From Xanthomonas codiaei (GTDB lineage: Bacteria; Pseudomonadota; Gammaproteobacteria; Xanthomonadales; Xanthomonadaceae), in NCBI RefSeq assembly GCF_002939785.1, contig NZ_MDEC01000039.1, positions 1 to 37,967 of the forward strand: DNA of 37,967 nt, written 5' to 3'. The notes below the pieces were generated by a model. It ran no database searches, was not told the origin of the DNA, and was given only the letters and a program-made list of their open reading frames with translations. A program made the position numbers and the translations under genes. Numbering within the stretch: the stretch's first letter is position 1; the number at the start of each line of letters is the position of its first letter. Positions 26,784-37,967 of this stretch are shown here, piece by piece.

Positions 26784-29486
26784 TCATTGCTCGCTCGGCG
26801 GCAGCGGCGCGGCGGCAGCAGTGCCCGCTTCTTCCACCACCTCGTCCACTTCATCCAGCGACGCATCCAGGCGTTCGACCGCCTGCAGCTTCTCGCCCTT
26901 GGACAGCCGGATCAGCGTCACGCCCTGGGTGTTGCGGCCCACCCGCGAGATCTCCGAACCGCGCGTGCGCACCAGGGTGCCGCCATCGGAGATCAGCAGT
27001 ACTTCGTCGGTGGCGCCCAGCAACACCGCACGCACCAGCTTGCCGTTGCGCTCGGTGGTCTGGATGCCGATCACGCCCTGCGTGCCGCGGCCCTTGCGTG
27101 GGTACTCGGCCAGCGGGGTGCGCTTGCCGTAGCCGTTTTCGGTGGCGGTGAGGATGTAGGCCACATCGCCATCGTCGGCGACCTCGATCACCGCCGCCTC
27201 GGCGCCATCGGCGGTCTCCACCACGTCCTCGCCGTTATCTTCCTCGGCCTCGTCATCGACGCCGCCGGCACGCTCGGCCACGATCAGGCTGACCACTTCC
27301 TCGCCCTTGGTCAGACGGATACCGCGCACGCCGGTGGCGGTACGGCCCATCGAACGCACGGTGGATTCGCCAAAGCGCACGGTCTTGCCGTTGGACGCGA
27401 ACAGCAGCACGTCGCGGTCGCCATCGGTCAATGCCACGCCGACCAGCGCATCGCCTTCATCCAGATTGATCGCGATCTTGCCGCGCGCCAGGCGGAACGC
27501 GAATTCGCTCAGCGGCGTCTTCTTGACCGTACCGTTGCGGGTGGCGAAGAACACATAACGGTTGTCGGCGTATTCGCGCACCGGCAGCACCGCCTGCACC
27601 CGCTCGCCAGCCTCCAGCGGAATCCAGTTGATGATGGGACGGCCACGCGCGTTGGAACCGGCCTCCGGCAACTGGTGCACCGGCAACCAGAACACCTTGC
27701 CGCTGCTGGTGAAGGTCAGCAGCGTGTCATGAGTGTTGACCAGCCACAGCTGGTCGATGAAGTCCTCTTCCTTGGTCGCAGCCGCCGAACGGCCGCGGCC
27801 ACCGCGACGCTGTGCGCGATACGCGCTCACCGGCTGGCGCTTGGCATAACCGGCATGCGAGAGGGTCACCACCACGTCTTCCGGCGCGATCAGATCCAGG
27901 ATATCCAGGTCTTCTTCGCTGTGACGGATCTCGGTGCGGCGCTCGTCGCCGTACTCTTCGCGCACGTTGATCAGCTCGTCGCGGATCACCTGCAGCAGCA
28001 CATCCGGGTTTTCCAGGATGCGGATCAGGCCTTCGATGACGCCGAGCAACTGCTTGTACTCGTCGGTCAGCTTTTCCTGTTCCAACCCGGTCAGGCGATG
28101 CAGACGCATTTCCAGGATCTGCGAGGCCTGCACTTCGCTGAGCTGGTAGAAACCGTTGATCAGGCCCACGCCCGGTGGCAGGTCTTCCGGCTTGGAGGCC
28201 TCGGCGCCGGCGGCGCCCAGCAGCGCACCGACCAACCCCGGTGCCCAGGTCTTGGCCAGCATGCGCTCGCGCGCTTCCTGCGGGTTGGCCGAGGTCTTGA
28301 TCAACTCGATCATTTCATCGATGTTGGCCAACGCGACGGTCAAGCCTTCCAGCACGTGCGCACGTGCACGCGCCTTGCGCAACTCAAAGATGGTGCGGCG
28401 GGTGACCACCTCGCGGCGGTGGCGGATGAACGCCTCCAGCATCTGCTTGAGGTTCATCAACTGCGGGCGGCCATCGATCAGCGCCACCATGTTGATGCCG
28501 AACACCGACTCCATCTGGGTCTGCTGGTAGAGGTTGTTGAGCACAACCTCGGCCGATTCGCCGCGCTTGATCTCGATGTAGATGCGCATGCCGTCCTTGT
28601 CGGACTCATCGCGCAGCTCGCTGATGCCTTCGAGCTTCTTTTCCTTGACCAGCTCGGCGATCTTCTCGATCAGCCGCGCCTTGTTGACCTGGTACGGGAT
28701 CTCGGTGACGACGATCGCCTCGCGGCCGTTGTCGGCCACTTCCACATCGGCCTTGGCACGGATGCGCACGCGGCCGCGGCCGGTGCGGTAGCCGGCGGCG
28801 ATGCCGGCGGTGCCGTTGATGATGCCGGCAGTGGGGAAATCCGGGCCGGGGATGTATTCCATCAGCCCTTCGACATCCAGCTCTGGGGTGTCGATCAGCG
28901 CGATGCAGGCATTGATCGCCTCGGTCAGGTTGTGCGGCGGGATATTGGTGGCCATGCCCACCGCGATACCGGCCGAACCGTTGACCAGCAGGCTCGGGAA
29001 CCGGGTCGGCATGACCGTCGGTTCCAGTTCCTTTTCGTCGTAATTGGGCTGGAAATCGACGGTTTCCTTGTCGATGTCGGCCATCAGCTCATGCGCCAGC
29101 CGCGACATGCGCGACTCGGTGTAACGCATCGCCGCGGCAGAGTCGCCATCGACCGAACCGAAGTTACCCTGGCCGTCCACCATCATGTAGCGCAGCGAGA
29201 ACGGCTGCGCCATGCGCACCAGCGTGTCGTAGACCGACTGGTCGCCGTGCGGGTGGTACTTGCCGATGACGTCGCCGACGATACGCGCCGACTTGAAGTA
29301 GGCCTTGTTGCTGTGTGCGCCCAGCTCGTGCATCGCGTACAACACGCGTCGGTGCACAGGCTTCAGGCCGTCACGGGCATCGGGGAGTGCACGGCCCACG
29401 ATCACGCTCATCGCGTAATCGAGATAGCTCTTGCGCATCTCGTCTTCCAGGTTGACCTGGATGATTTCCTTGGCGGTTTCTGCCAT
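26784..29486 (-). CDS. gyrA: DNA gyrase subunit A
   Basis: A 900-residue gyrase A subunit; with GyrB it introduces negative supercoils. The catalytic tyrosine is Tyr122 ([11 protein letters not shown]). The quinolone pocket reads [15 protein letters not shown], so position 83 is Gln in place of E. coli Ser83, while Asp87 is kept. The GyrA box QRRGGRG is present at the start of the C-terminal beta-pinwheel. Within the pinwheel there is an acidic insertion absent from E. coli ([20 protein letters not shown], continuing to about 38 residues), and the tail is Glu/Ala-rich. The start [16 protein letters not shown] is standard. mtnA lies upstream on the same strand with a 209-base gap. Confidence 0.99.
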   Translation of the reverse strand: MAETAKEIIQVNLEDEMRKSYLDYAMSVIVGRALPDARDGLKPVHRRVLYAMHELGAHSNKAYFKSARIVGDVIGKYHPHGDQSVYDTLVRMAQPFSLRYMMVDGQGNFGSVDGDSAAAMRYTESRMSRLAHELMADIDKETVDFQPNYDEKELEPTVMPTRFPSLLVNGSAGIAVGMATNIPPHNLTEAINACIALIDTPELDVEGLMEYIPGPDFPTAGIINGTAGIAAGYRTGRGRVRIRAKADVEVADNGREAIVVTEIPYQVNKARLIEKIAELVKEKKLEGISELRDESDKDGMRIYIEIKRGESAEVVLNNLYQQTQMESVFGINMVALIDGRPQLMNLKQMLEAFIRHRREVVTRRTIFELRKARARAHVLEGLTVALANIDEMIELIKTSANPQEARERMLAKTWAPGLVGALLGAAGAEASKPEDLPPGVGLINGFYQLSEVQASQILEMRLHRLTGLEQEKLTDEYKQLLGVIEGLIRILENPDVLLQVIRDELINVREEYGDERRTEIRHSEEDLDILDLIAPEDVVVTLSHAGYAKRQPVSAYRAQRRGGRGRSAAATKEEDFIDQLWLVNTHDTLLTFTSSGKVFWLPVHQLPEAGSNARGRPIINWIPLEAGERVQAVLPVREYADNRYVFFATRNGTVKKTPLSEFAFRLARGKIAINLDEGDALVGVALTDGDRDVLLFASNGKTVRFGESTVRSMGRTATGVRGIRLTKGEEVVSLIVAERAGGVDDEAEEDNGEDVVETADGAEAAVIEVADDGDVAYILTATENGYGKRTPLAEYPRKGRGTQGVIGIQTTERNGKLVRAVLLGATDEVLLISDGGTLVRTRGSEISRVGRNTQGVTLIRLSKGEKLQAVERLDASLDEVDEVVEEAGTAAAAPLPPSEQ

Positions 29487-29695
29487 TCGGGTTCCGTAAG
29501 TGAGGTGGCGGGCGAGCCGGAAAGCCGCGTCGGGGGCGCCTTGGTGACAGGCTGCCGGCCCTACGCTCCCGCCGATCGATTCAAGCGCCGGATTGTACCA
29601 TGAAGGGGCAGCCGGATGCCGCCGGTTTAGCGGCCAGAAACAAGCACTTGCGGGACTTTACGCGCCGTTTGCGGCGCACCGCCCGCGCGCCGGGT

Positions 29696-30760
29696 TCAGC
29701 TGCCGAACGCGGCCTGCATGCGCCCCTGGTCGGGCTGCTCGATCACCCCGCGCTCGGTGACAATGGCATCGATCAGGCTGCCCGGGGTGACGTCGAACAC
29801 CGGGTTCCAGGCATGGATGCCCTCGGCCACCGTACGGACCCCGCCCACACCGAACAATTCGCCCGGATCGCGCTGCTCGATCTCGATCTGGTCGCCATCG
29901 GCCGTGGCCATGTCCACCGTGGACGAGGGCGCCACCACCATGAACTTGACCCCGTGGTGGCGGGCGGCGATGGCCAGCTGGTAGGTGCCGATCTTGTTGG
30001 CGGTATCGCCATTGGCGCAGATACGGTCGGCGCCCACGATCACCCACTGCACCAGGCCGGACTTCATCAGATGCGCGGCGGCCGAGTCGGCGATCAGGGT
30101 GGCATCGATGCCGTCCTGCTGCAGCTCCCACACGGTCAGGCGCGCGCCCTGCAGCCACGGCCGGGTTTCGCCGGCAAACACCTTGGCGATGCGCTGCTGC
30201 GCCATGCCGGCGCGGATCACACCCAGCGCGGTACCGAAGCCGGCGGTGGCCAGCGAGCCGGTATTGCAGTGGGTCAGCACGCCGCTGCCCGGGGCGATCA
30301 GCCCGGCACCCAACGCACCCATCTGGCGATTGGCGGCCAGGTCTTCATCGGCAATGGCCTGCGCCTCGCGCGCGAGCACCTCGCGCCAGTCGGCACCGGC
30401 CGCGCCCAGCACCCGGCGCATACGCATCAATGCCCAGGCCAGGTTCACCGCCGTAGGACGTGCGGCATTGAGCCGCAGCAGCGCCGGCTCGAGTTTCTGC
30501 AAGGCCGCACTGCCATCGTTGGCATCGATATCCCGCGCAGCCAGCAGCACGCCCCACCCGGCCGCAATGCCGATCGCTGGCGCGCCACGCACGGCCAGCG
30601 AATGGATGGCCTCGGCCACTGCATCGCTGGTCTCGCAGCGCACATGCTCCACCACGAAGGGCAGCTTGCGTTGATCGAGCAATTCCAGGGCGTCGCCGGT
30701 CCACAGCAGTGGGCGGATATGGTCGTAGCGGGCGTAATCGATATGGGCGCTGTCGTTCAT
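29696..30760 (-). CDS. mtnA: S-methyl-5-thioribose-1-phosphate isomerase
   Basis: A 354-residue enzyme of the methionine salvage pathway that isomerises methylthioribose-1-phosphate to methylthioribulose-1-phosphate. It has the eIF2B-like fold; motifs seen are [40 protein letters not shown] with the catalytic Cys, and the Asp in [20 protein letters not shown]. Length is normal. The ATG at 30760 ([17 protein letters not shown]) is the only reasonable start. It lies upstream of gyrA, without other mtn genes nearby. Its own upstream region is the 334-bp repeat array. Confidence 0.96.
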   Translation of the reverse strand: MNDSAHIDYARYDHIRPLLWTGDALELLDQRKLPFVVEHVRCETSDAVAEAIHSLAVRGAPAIGIAAGWGVLLAARDIDANDGSAALQKLEPALLRLNAARPTAVNLAWALMRMRRVLGAAGADWREVLAREAQAIADEDLAANRQMGALGAGLIAPGSGVLTHCNTGSLATAGFGTALGVIRAGMAQQRIAKVFAGETRPWLQGARLTVWELQQDGIDATLIADSAAAHLMKSGLVQWVIVGADRICANGDTANKIGTYQLAIAARHHGVKFMVVAPSSTVDMATADGDQIEIEQRDPGELFGVGGVRTVAEGIHAWNPVFDVTPGSLIDAIVTERGVIEQPDQGRMQAAFGS

Positions 30761-31854
30761 CGCCCTATTGTAAGGCGCACGGGCAGTCCAGTCAGTGGAC
30801 TGGCATTGCTCAGATCGTCGGTCTTCCGCAGTGATGCATCAAACGCAAAAGCCCGGTTGGTCGAGGGCGCGGCGCCCTCACCGCTTGCGCGACACGCCGT
30901 CAACCCATCCCTGGGGATCGATGGCGGCATCCATGCCGCCAACGGTCGCGCAAGCGGCAAGGACACCGCACCAGACAGTTGACTGGTGGTTTATTGAAGA
31001 ACGGGGGCAGCGCGTGGCTGCGTGCCGGTTGCTGGTTGCAAACCATGCACGCCGACCATCTCGACCGGTCGTTGCCCGCCCGCCGTCGCGGGACCCTTGG
31101 CGGCATGGATGCCGCCACGGAGGTTACATGGACGTACTTGCAGCGTGTCCTGCGATGGTGGGCGGGCAAGGGCCCTGCCGCAAACGCCACGACTTCGAGG
31201 GCGCGGTGCCCTCACCGCTTGCGCGACACGCCGCAAATCCATCCCTGCGGATCGTTGGCGGCATCCCTGTCGCCAACGGTCCCGCAAGCGGCAAGGACAC
31301 CGCACCAGACAGTTGACTGGTGGTTTATTGAAGAACGGGGGCAGCGCGTGGCTGCGTGCCGGTTGCTTGTTGCAAACCATGCACGCCGACCATCTCGACC
31401 GGCCCTTGCCCGCCCGGCGTCGCGGGACCCTTGGCGGCATGGATGCCGCCACGGAGCTTACATGGACGTACTTGCAGCGTGTCCTGCGATGGTGGGCGGG
31501 CAAGGGCCCTGCCGCAAACGCCACGACTTCGAGGGCGCGGTGCCCTCACCGCTTGCGCGACACGCCGTGAACCCGTCCATGGGGGCTCGATGGCGGCATC
31601 CATGCCGCCAACGGTCCCGCAAGCGGCAAGGACACCGCACCAGACAGTTTGTTGGCAATTTTTGCTGAAGAACCAAAGCCTCCGCATCGCGCCGTTTAGC
31701 GTTGCTGGTTGCTGGTTGCAGGTTGCTGTGCCGAAACCCTGGGCAGCGATCGACGCGACTGGTCCTTGCCAAGCCACAGATCACCCGCCCTGTGCAGCGA
31801 CAGCAAGACCCTGCGCACGGCAATTGACCAACACGCAACAGGCTCGACAGCCGC
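30761..31854. other. 1.1-kb non-coding region dominated by tandem repeats
   Basis: No supported gene. The 334-bp array occupies 30861-31650; the remainder to 31854 is unique apart from small GGTTGC(T/A) iterations near 31705-31728. The open frames that cross it change frame with each copy. Confidence 0.75.
30861..31650 (+). repeat. Tandem array of a 334-bp unit (about 2.4 copies)
   Basis: TCGAGGGCGCGG starts at 30861, 31195 and 31529, exactly 334 bases apart. Copies 1 and 2 are nearly identical over the second half, with about five differences in 190 bases; copy 3 stops being similar after about 31647 (CACCAGACAGTT). Each unit holds nested inverted repeats: CCGCTTGCGCGAC ... GTCGCGCAAGCGG around TGGCGGCAT-CC-ATGCCGCCA, and an oppositely oriented CTTGGCGGCATGGATGCCGC in the second half. 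As 334 is not a multiple of three, a protein repeat is excluded. Confidence 0.93.
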
Positions 31855-32538
31855 TCAGTCGACGATGAACTCGGCGCGGCAGCCATCGTTGACCCAGACC
31901 CCATCGCGGCTCCAGCCCCAGGTCTGGCCTTCCACGCACGGGGTCTTGGACATCTGCCGGCCCAGTCGCACGGCACGTTCCACCGACACCCCGCAGGTGC
32001 GCCGCGCGCTCTTCTTCGACTCGCAGGTGACCATGCGCGGCATGGCGACGAAACCGGAGCCATCTTCGGCACCCACCTCGAATTCGCCGTCGCAGCCGCG
32101 CGACACCCAGATCTCGTTACGACGCGTTCCCCAGGTGCGACCTTCCTTGCACGGCCACATCGAGCGCTGGCGCAGCAGCCGCACCGGCGCGCCACGCAGC
32201 ACCACCGGGCACACCACCTTGCCGCCATTGGAATCGCAGCGCACCACCCGGCGCATCACGGTGGCCGTGGGCGCGCTGCTGGCGAATTCGGCGCGGCAGC
32301 CCTGCTCCACCCACACGCCATCTCGGTCGACATCCCACTCGCTGCCACGGATGCAGCTGGTCTCGGACAGCTGGCGCACCAGCTGCACGCCGCCGGTCAC
32401 CTCCATGGGGCAATGCACGCGCGCCATGTCCTTGGACTCGCAGCGCACCACGCCCGAGCCGCGATCGGCAGCGCGTGCGTCGGCGACCATCAGCAGCGGC
32501 AAGCACCACAGACCGCATAAGCTGATCAGCCACTTCAT
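31855..32538 (-). CDS. DUF3011 domain protein, exported, three modules
   Basis: A 227-residue protein with a cleavable signal peptide (MKWLISLCGLWCLPLLMVAD, then ARAAD). The mature part has three Cys-rich modules of DUF3011 type, each starting (R/T)CxS or CDS and carrying a later Cys pair: VVRCESKDMARVHCPMEV ... SCIRGSEWDVDRDGVWVEQG; VVRCDSNGGKVVCPVVL ... PCKEGRTWGTRRNEIWVSRG; and VTCESKKSARRTCGVSV ... PCVEGQTWGWSRDGVWVNDG. Four Cys per module suggest paired disulfides in the periplasm. The domain's function is not known. ATG 32538 is chosen because it begins the signal peptide; the open frame extends upstream without support. Confidence 0.88.
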   Translation of the reverse strand: MKWLISLCGLWCLPLLMVADARAADRGSGVVRCESKDMARVHCPMEVTGGVQLVRQLSETSCIRGSEWDVDRDGVWVEQGCRAEFASSAPTATVMRRVVRCDSNGGKVVCPVVLRGAPVRLLRQRSMWPCKEGRTWGTRRNEIWVSRGCDGEFEVGAEDGSGFVAMPRMVTCESKKSARRTCGVSVERAVRLGRQMSKTPCVEGQTWGWSRDGVWVNDGCRAEFIVD

Positions 32539-32799
32539 GCCAACAATCCTCACCCCGAAACGATGTACGTCGCGCCCCCGTGGACGTGAAGATGAGAGCA
32601 CCATCGATGTGAAGATAGCAATACGGCGGGCGTGACAAGACTGTGGCAACCCGATGCGGTCGGCCCGTTGCCCCAGGCGAATCAGCGGCATCGTGCGTGC
32701 AAGGCTGTCACCGAGGAGCAACCGGCATGCGATTGCCACTGCGGCGCAGGAAGCGCTTTCCGGCATGACCGTTCGCGCTGGCCGCGCTGCCAGCGCGAC

Positions 32800-36593
<3,794 letters not shown>

Positions 36594-37718
36594 GTGTCGT
36601 TGCCCGTCTCGCGCCGTTCGTTTCTCAGCCTCGCCACCTCCGGCGTGGCGGTGTCCGCACTGGGGCTGATGTCGCCGGCCGAGGCCGCTCGCAAACGCGC
36701 GGCCGCGCCTGCCGCCCCCGGCGTGGCCCCCGCTGCCGGCACGGTCTACCTCAACTACAACGAACACCCGCTCGGTCCCTCGCCCGCCGCCCTGGACGCG
36801 GCAACGCGGTCGCTGGCGCGCGCCGGCCGCTATCAGTTCGAGATGGAGCTGGATCTACGCAACCTGATGGCCGGCGAATTGCAGCTGCCGAACGATCACA
36901 TCGCGTTCTTCCCAGGCTCCAGCGACCCATTGGGCCGCACCGGGTCGCTGTTCACCTCGCCACGCGCCGGCCTGGTCACCGCCGACCCGACCTTCGAAGC
37001 GCTGGCCGACGTCGCCACCGTACAGGGCGCACCGGTGCGCCGGGTGCCCTTGCGTGCCGACGGTGCGCACGACGTCAAGGCAATGGCCAAGGCCGATCCC
37101 ACCGCCGGTCTGATCTACGTGTGCAACCCCAACAATCCCACCGGTTCGATCACTGCGCGTGCCGACATCGAATGGCTGCTGGCCAACAAACCGGCCAGCG
37201 CGGTGCTGGTGGTCGACGAGGCCTATATCCAGTACAGCAACGAAACCTCGGTGGTGGACCTGGTGCGTCAGCGCCAGGACCTGATCGTGCTGCGCACGTT
37301 CTCCAAGCTGTACGGCATGGCCGGTCTGCGCCTGGGCGCGGCCATCGCCGCTCCGGGCCTGTTGAGCAAGCTCAGCCCCCAGGGCCGCAACCCGCTGCCG
37401 GTACCGGCCATGGCGGCCGGCATCGCCAGCCTGCGCGATCCATTGCTGGTGCCCACGCGGCGCACCGAGAACACGCGCGTGCGCGAGGACACCATCGCCT
37501 GGCTCAAGGGCAAGGGCTACACCTGCCTGCCATCGCAGGCCAACTGCTTTGTGGTGGACATCAAGCGCGATGCCAAGGTGTTTGCCGACTCGATGCAGAA
37601 GCAGGGCGTCATCGTTGGCCGTAGCTGGCCGATCTGGCCCAAGCGCGTGCGCGTGACCGTGGGCACCGAGGCGGAAATGCTGCGCTTCCGCGAGGCGTTC
37701 GCCAAAGCCAAACGCTAA
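36594..37718 (+). CDS. Tat-exported PLP-dependent aminotransferase (HisC-like)
   Basis: A 374-residue class I/II aminotransferase resembling histidinol-phosphate aminotransferase. The N-terminus is a twin-arginine signal: SRRSFLSLATSGVAVSALGL, ending near SPAEAA, then an Ala/Pro-rich spacer to about residue 48. Catalytic-domain motifs: YLNYNEHPLGPSPAAL, VCNPNNPTGSITA, LVVDEAYIQYSNETSV and the PLP lysine in RTFSKLYGMAGLRLGAAI. The start is a GTG with TGGAG about nine bases upstream. Export of a PLP enzyme to the periplasm is unusual; the true HisC is normally cytoplasmic and encoded in the his operon, so this protein should have another, unknown amino-group substrate. A hairpin repeat follows. 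Confidence 0.88.
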   Translation: MSLPVSRRSFLSLATSGVAVSALGLMSPAEAARKRAAAPAAPGVAPAAGTVYLNYNEHPLGPSPAALDAATRSLARAGRYQFEMELDLRNLMAGELQLPNDHIAFFPGSSDPLGRTGSLFTSPRAGLVTADPTFEALADVATVQGAPVRRVPLRADGAHDVKAMAKADPTAGLIYVCNPNNPTGSITARADIEWLLANKPASAVLVVDEAYIQYSNETSVVDLVRQRQDLIVLRTFSKLYGMAGLRLGAAIAAPGLLSKLSPQGRNPLPVPAMAAGIASLRDPLLVPTRRTENTRVREDTIAWLKGKGYTCLPSQANCFVVDIKRDAKVFADSMQKQGVIVGRSWPIWPKRVRVTVGTEAEMLRFREAFAKAKR

Positions 37719-37744
37719 TCGCTTAGAAGCGGCTAACTGAACGT

Positions 37745-37850
37745 AGTGAGCGGTTGTCAGGTGGGTGCGGACGGCGCGGAGGAACCGCAGTGTACGCGTG
37801 GTACATGCCGCACCGAGCACCGACCGCCTGGCGGTCGCGCAGTCGTTTTG
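37745..37850 (-). repeat. Dispersed ~110-bp hairpin repeat, copy 3 (inverted)
   Basis: Read on the minus strand it aligns with 17071-17182 and 3501-3612. The core TGTAC-GCGTG-GTACA is at 37791-37805. It lies just beyond the aminotransferase stop codon, so all three copies are at gene 3' ends. The remainder, 37851-37967, shows nothing recognisable. Confidence 0.78.
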
Positions 37851-37967
37851 CTAGCTGCTCGTAGTGAAGCCAAGCGCTTATCCCTTATCTCTTGGCGATC
37901 TGCCAGATTAGGCGTCGAGAGCCGGCGTGGTCGACCGATAGCCCACAGGTCTGAGTGACCGCGGGAG

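Noticed and set aside
26742..29603. 953-codon plus-strand open frame opposite gyrA
   Set aside because: It is rich in His, Ala and Gln with no family features; it is the antisense shadow of gyrA.
30861..31650. CRISPR array
   Set aside because: The repeat unit is 334 bp without spacers; there are no short evenly spaced repeats and no cas genes.
30979..31868. Overlapping ORFs of 170-230 codons in the repeat array
   Set aside because: The 334-bp period shifts frame in each copy, so the same peptides appear in different frames; none has a conserved domain.

Overview
The window looks like a chromosomal segment of a Xanthomonas species (Gammaproteobacteria, Xanthomonadaceae). Reasons: very high GC with strong GC3 bias; a GyrA with glutamine at the position of E. 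coli Ser83; the hut gene arrangement; DUF3011 and phasin genes of xanthomonad type; GGGATT-type heptamer tracts; and dispersed hairpin repeats. This is inference from protein and repeat character; no database search was possible.

Left edge (1-1416): an accessory remnant. It holds the 3' end and right terminus of an IS3-family element, a disrupted unrecognised gene, and a frameshifted gene that runs without a stop into a tRNA-Ser(UGA). The tRNA's 3' end faces this debris, as expected if tRNA-Ser was an integration site. From about 1800 onward the window is ordinary chromosome: lysR/azoR divergent pair; serS; two tandem TonB-type transducers; a serC-pheA-aroA amino-acid operon on the minus strand; msrP-msrQ periplasmic methionine sulfoxide repair; a tail-anchored FHA protein; a small PHA-system protein and a phasin; and a membrane-anchored Mrr-like protein.

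Centre (16275-24131): a complete histidine utilisation cluster. The repressor gene hutC and hutF lie on the minus strand; hutI-hutH-hutG-hutU lie on the plus strand. A 60-bp divergent spacer between hutF and hutI carries the palindrome TGTATATACA, the likely HutC operator. The pathway would run histidine to urocanate (HutH), imidazolonepropionate (HutU), formiminoglutamate (HutI), then formylglutamate (HutF) and glutamate plus formate (HutG). A His-rich 64-codon ORF sits exactly between hutH and hutG with ATGA overlaps on both sides.

Right half: an acyltransferase preceded by a structured, probably Clp-controlled leader or sRNA; an unknown membrane/coiled-coil protein; gyrA and mtnA; a 1.1-kb non-coding region with 2.4 tandem copies of a 334-bp unit; a DUF3011 protein; ligA-epmA coupled by a GTGA overlap; and a Tat-exported aminotransferase.

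The most interesting non-genic signals are two candidate small RNAs (about 14725-14797 and 24450-24568), the 334-bp tandem array, three copies of a roughly 110-bp hairpin repeat at gene 3' ends, a REPIN-like dyad between msrP and msrQ, and an exact 8-bp tandem duplication that explains a frameshift.
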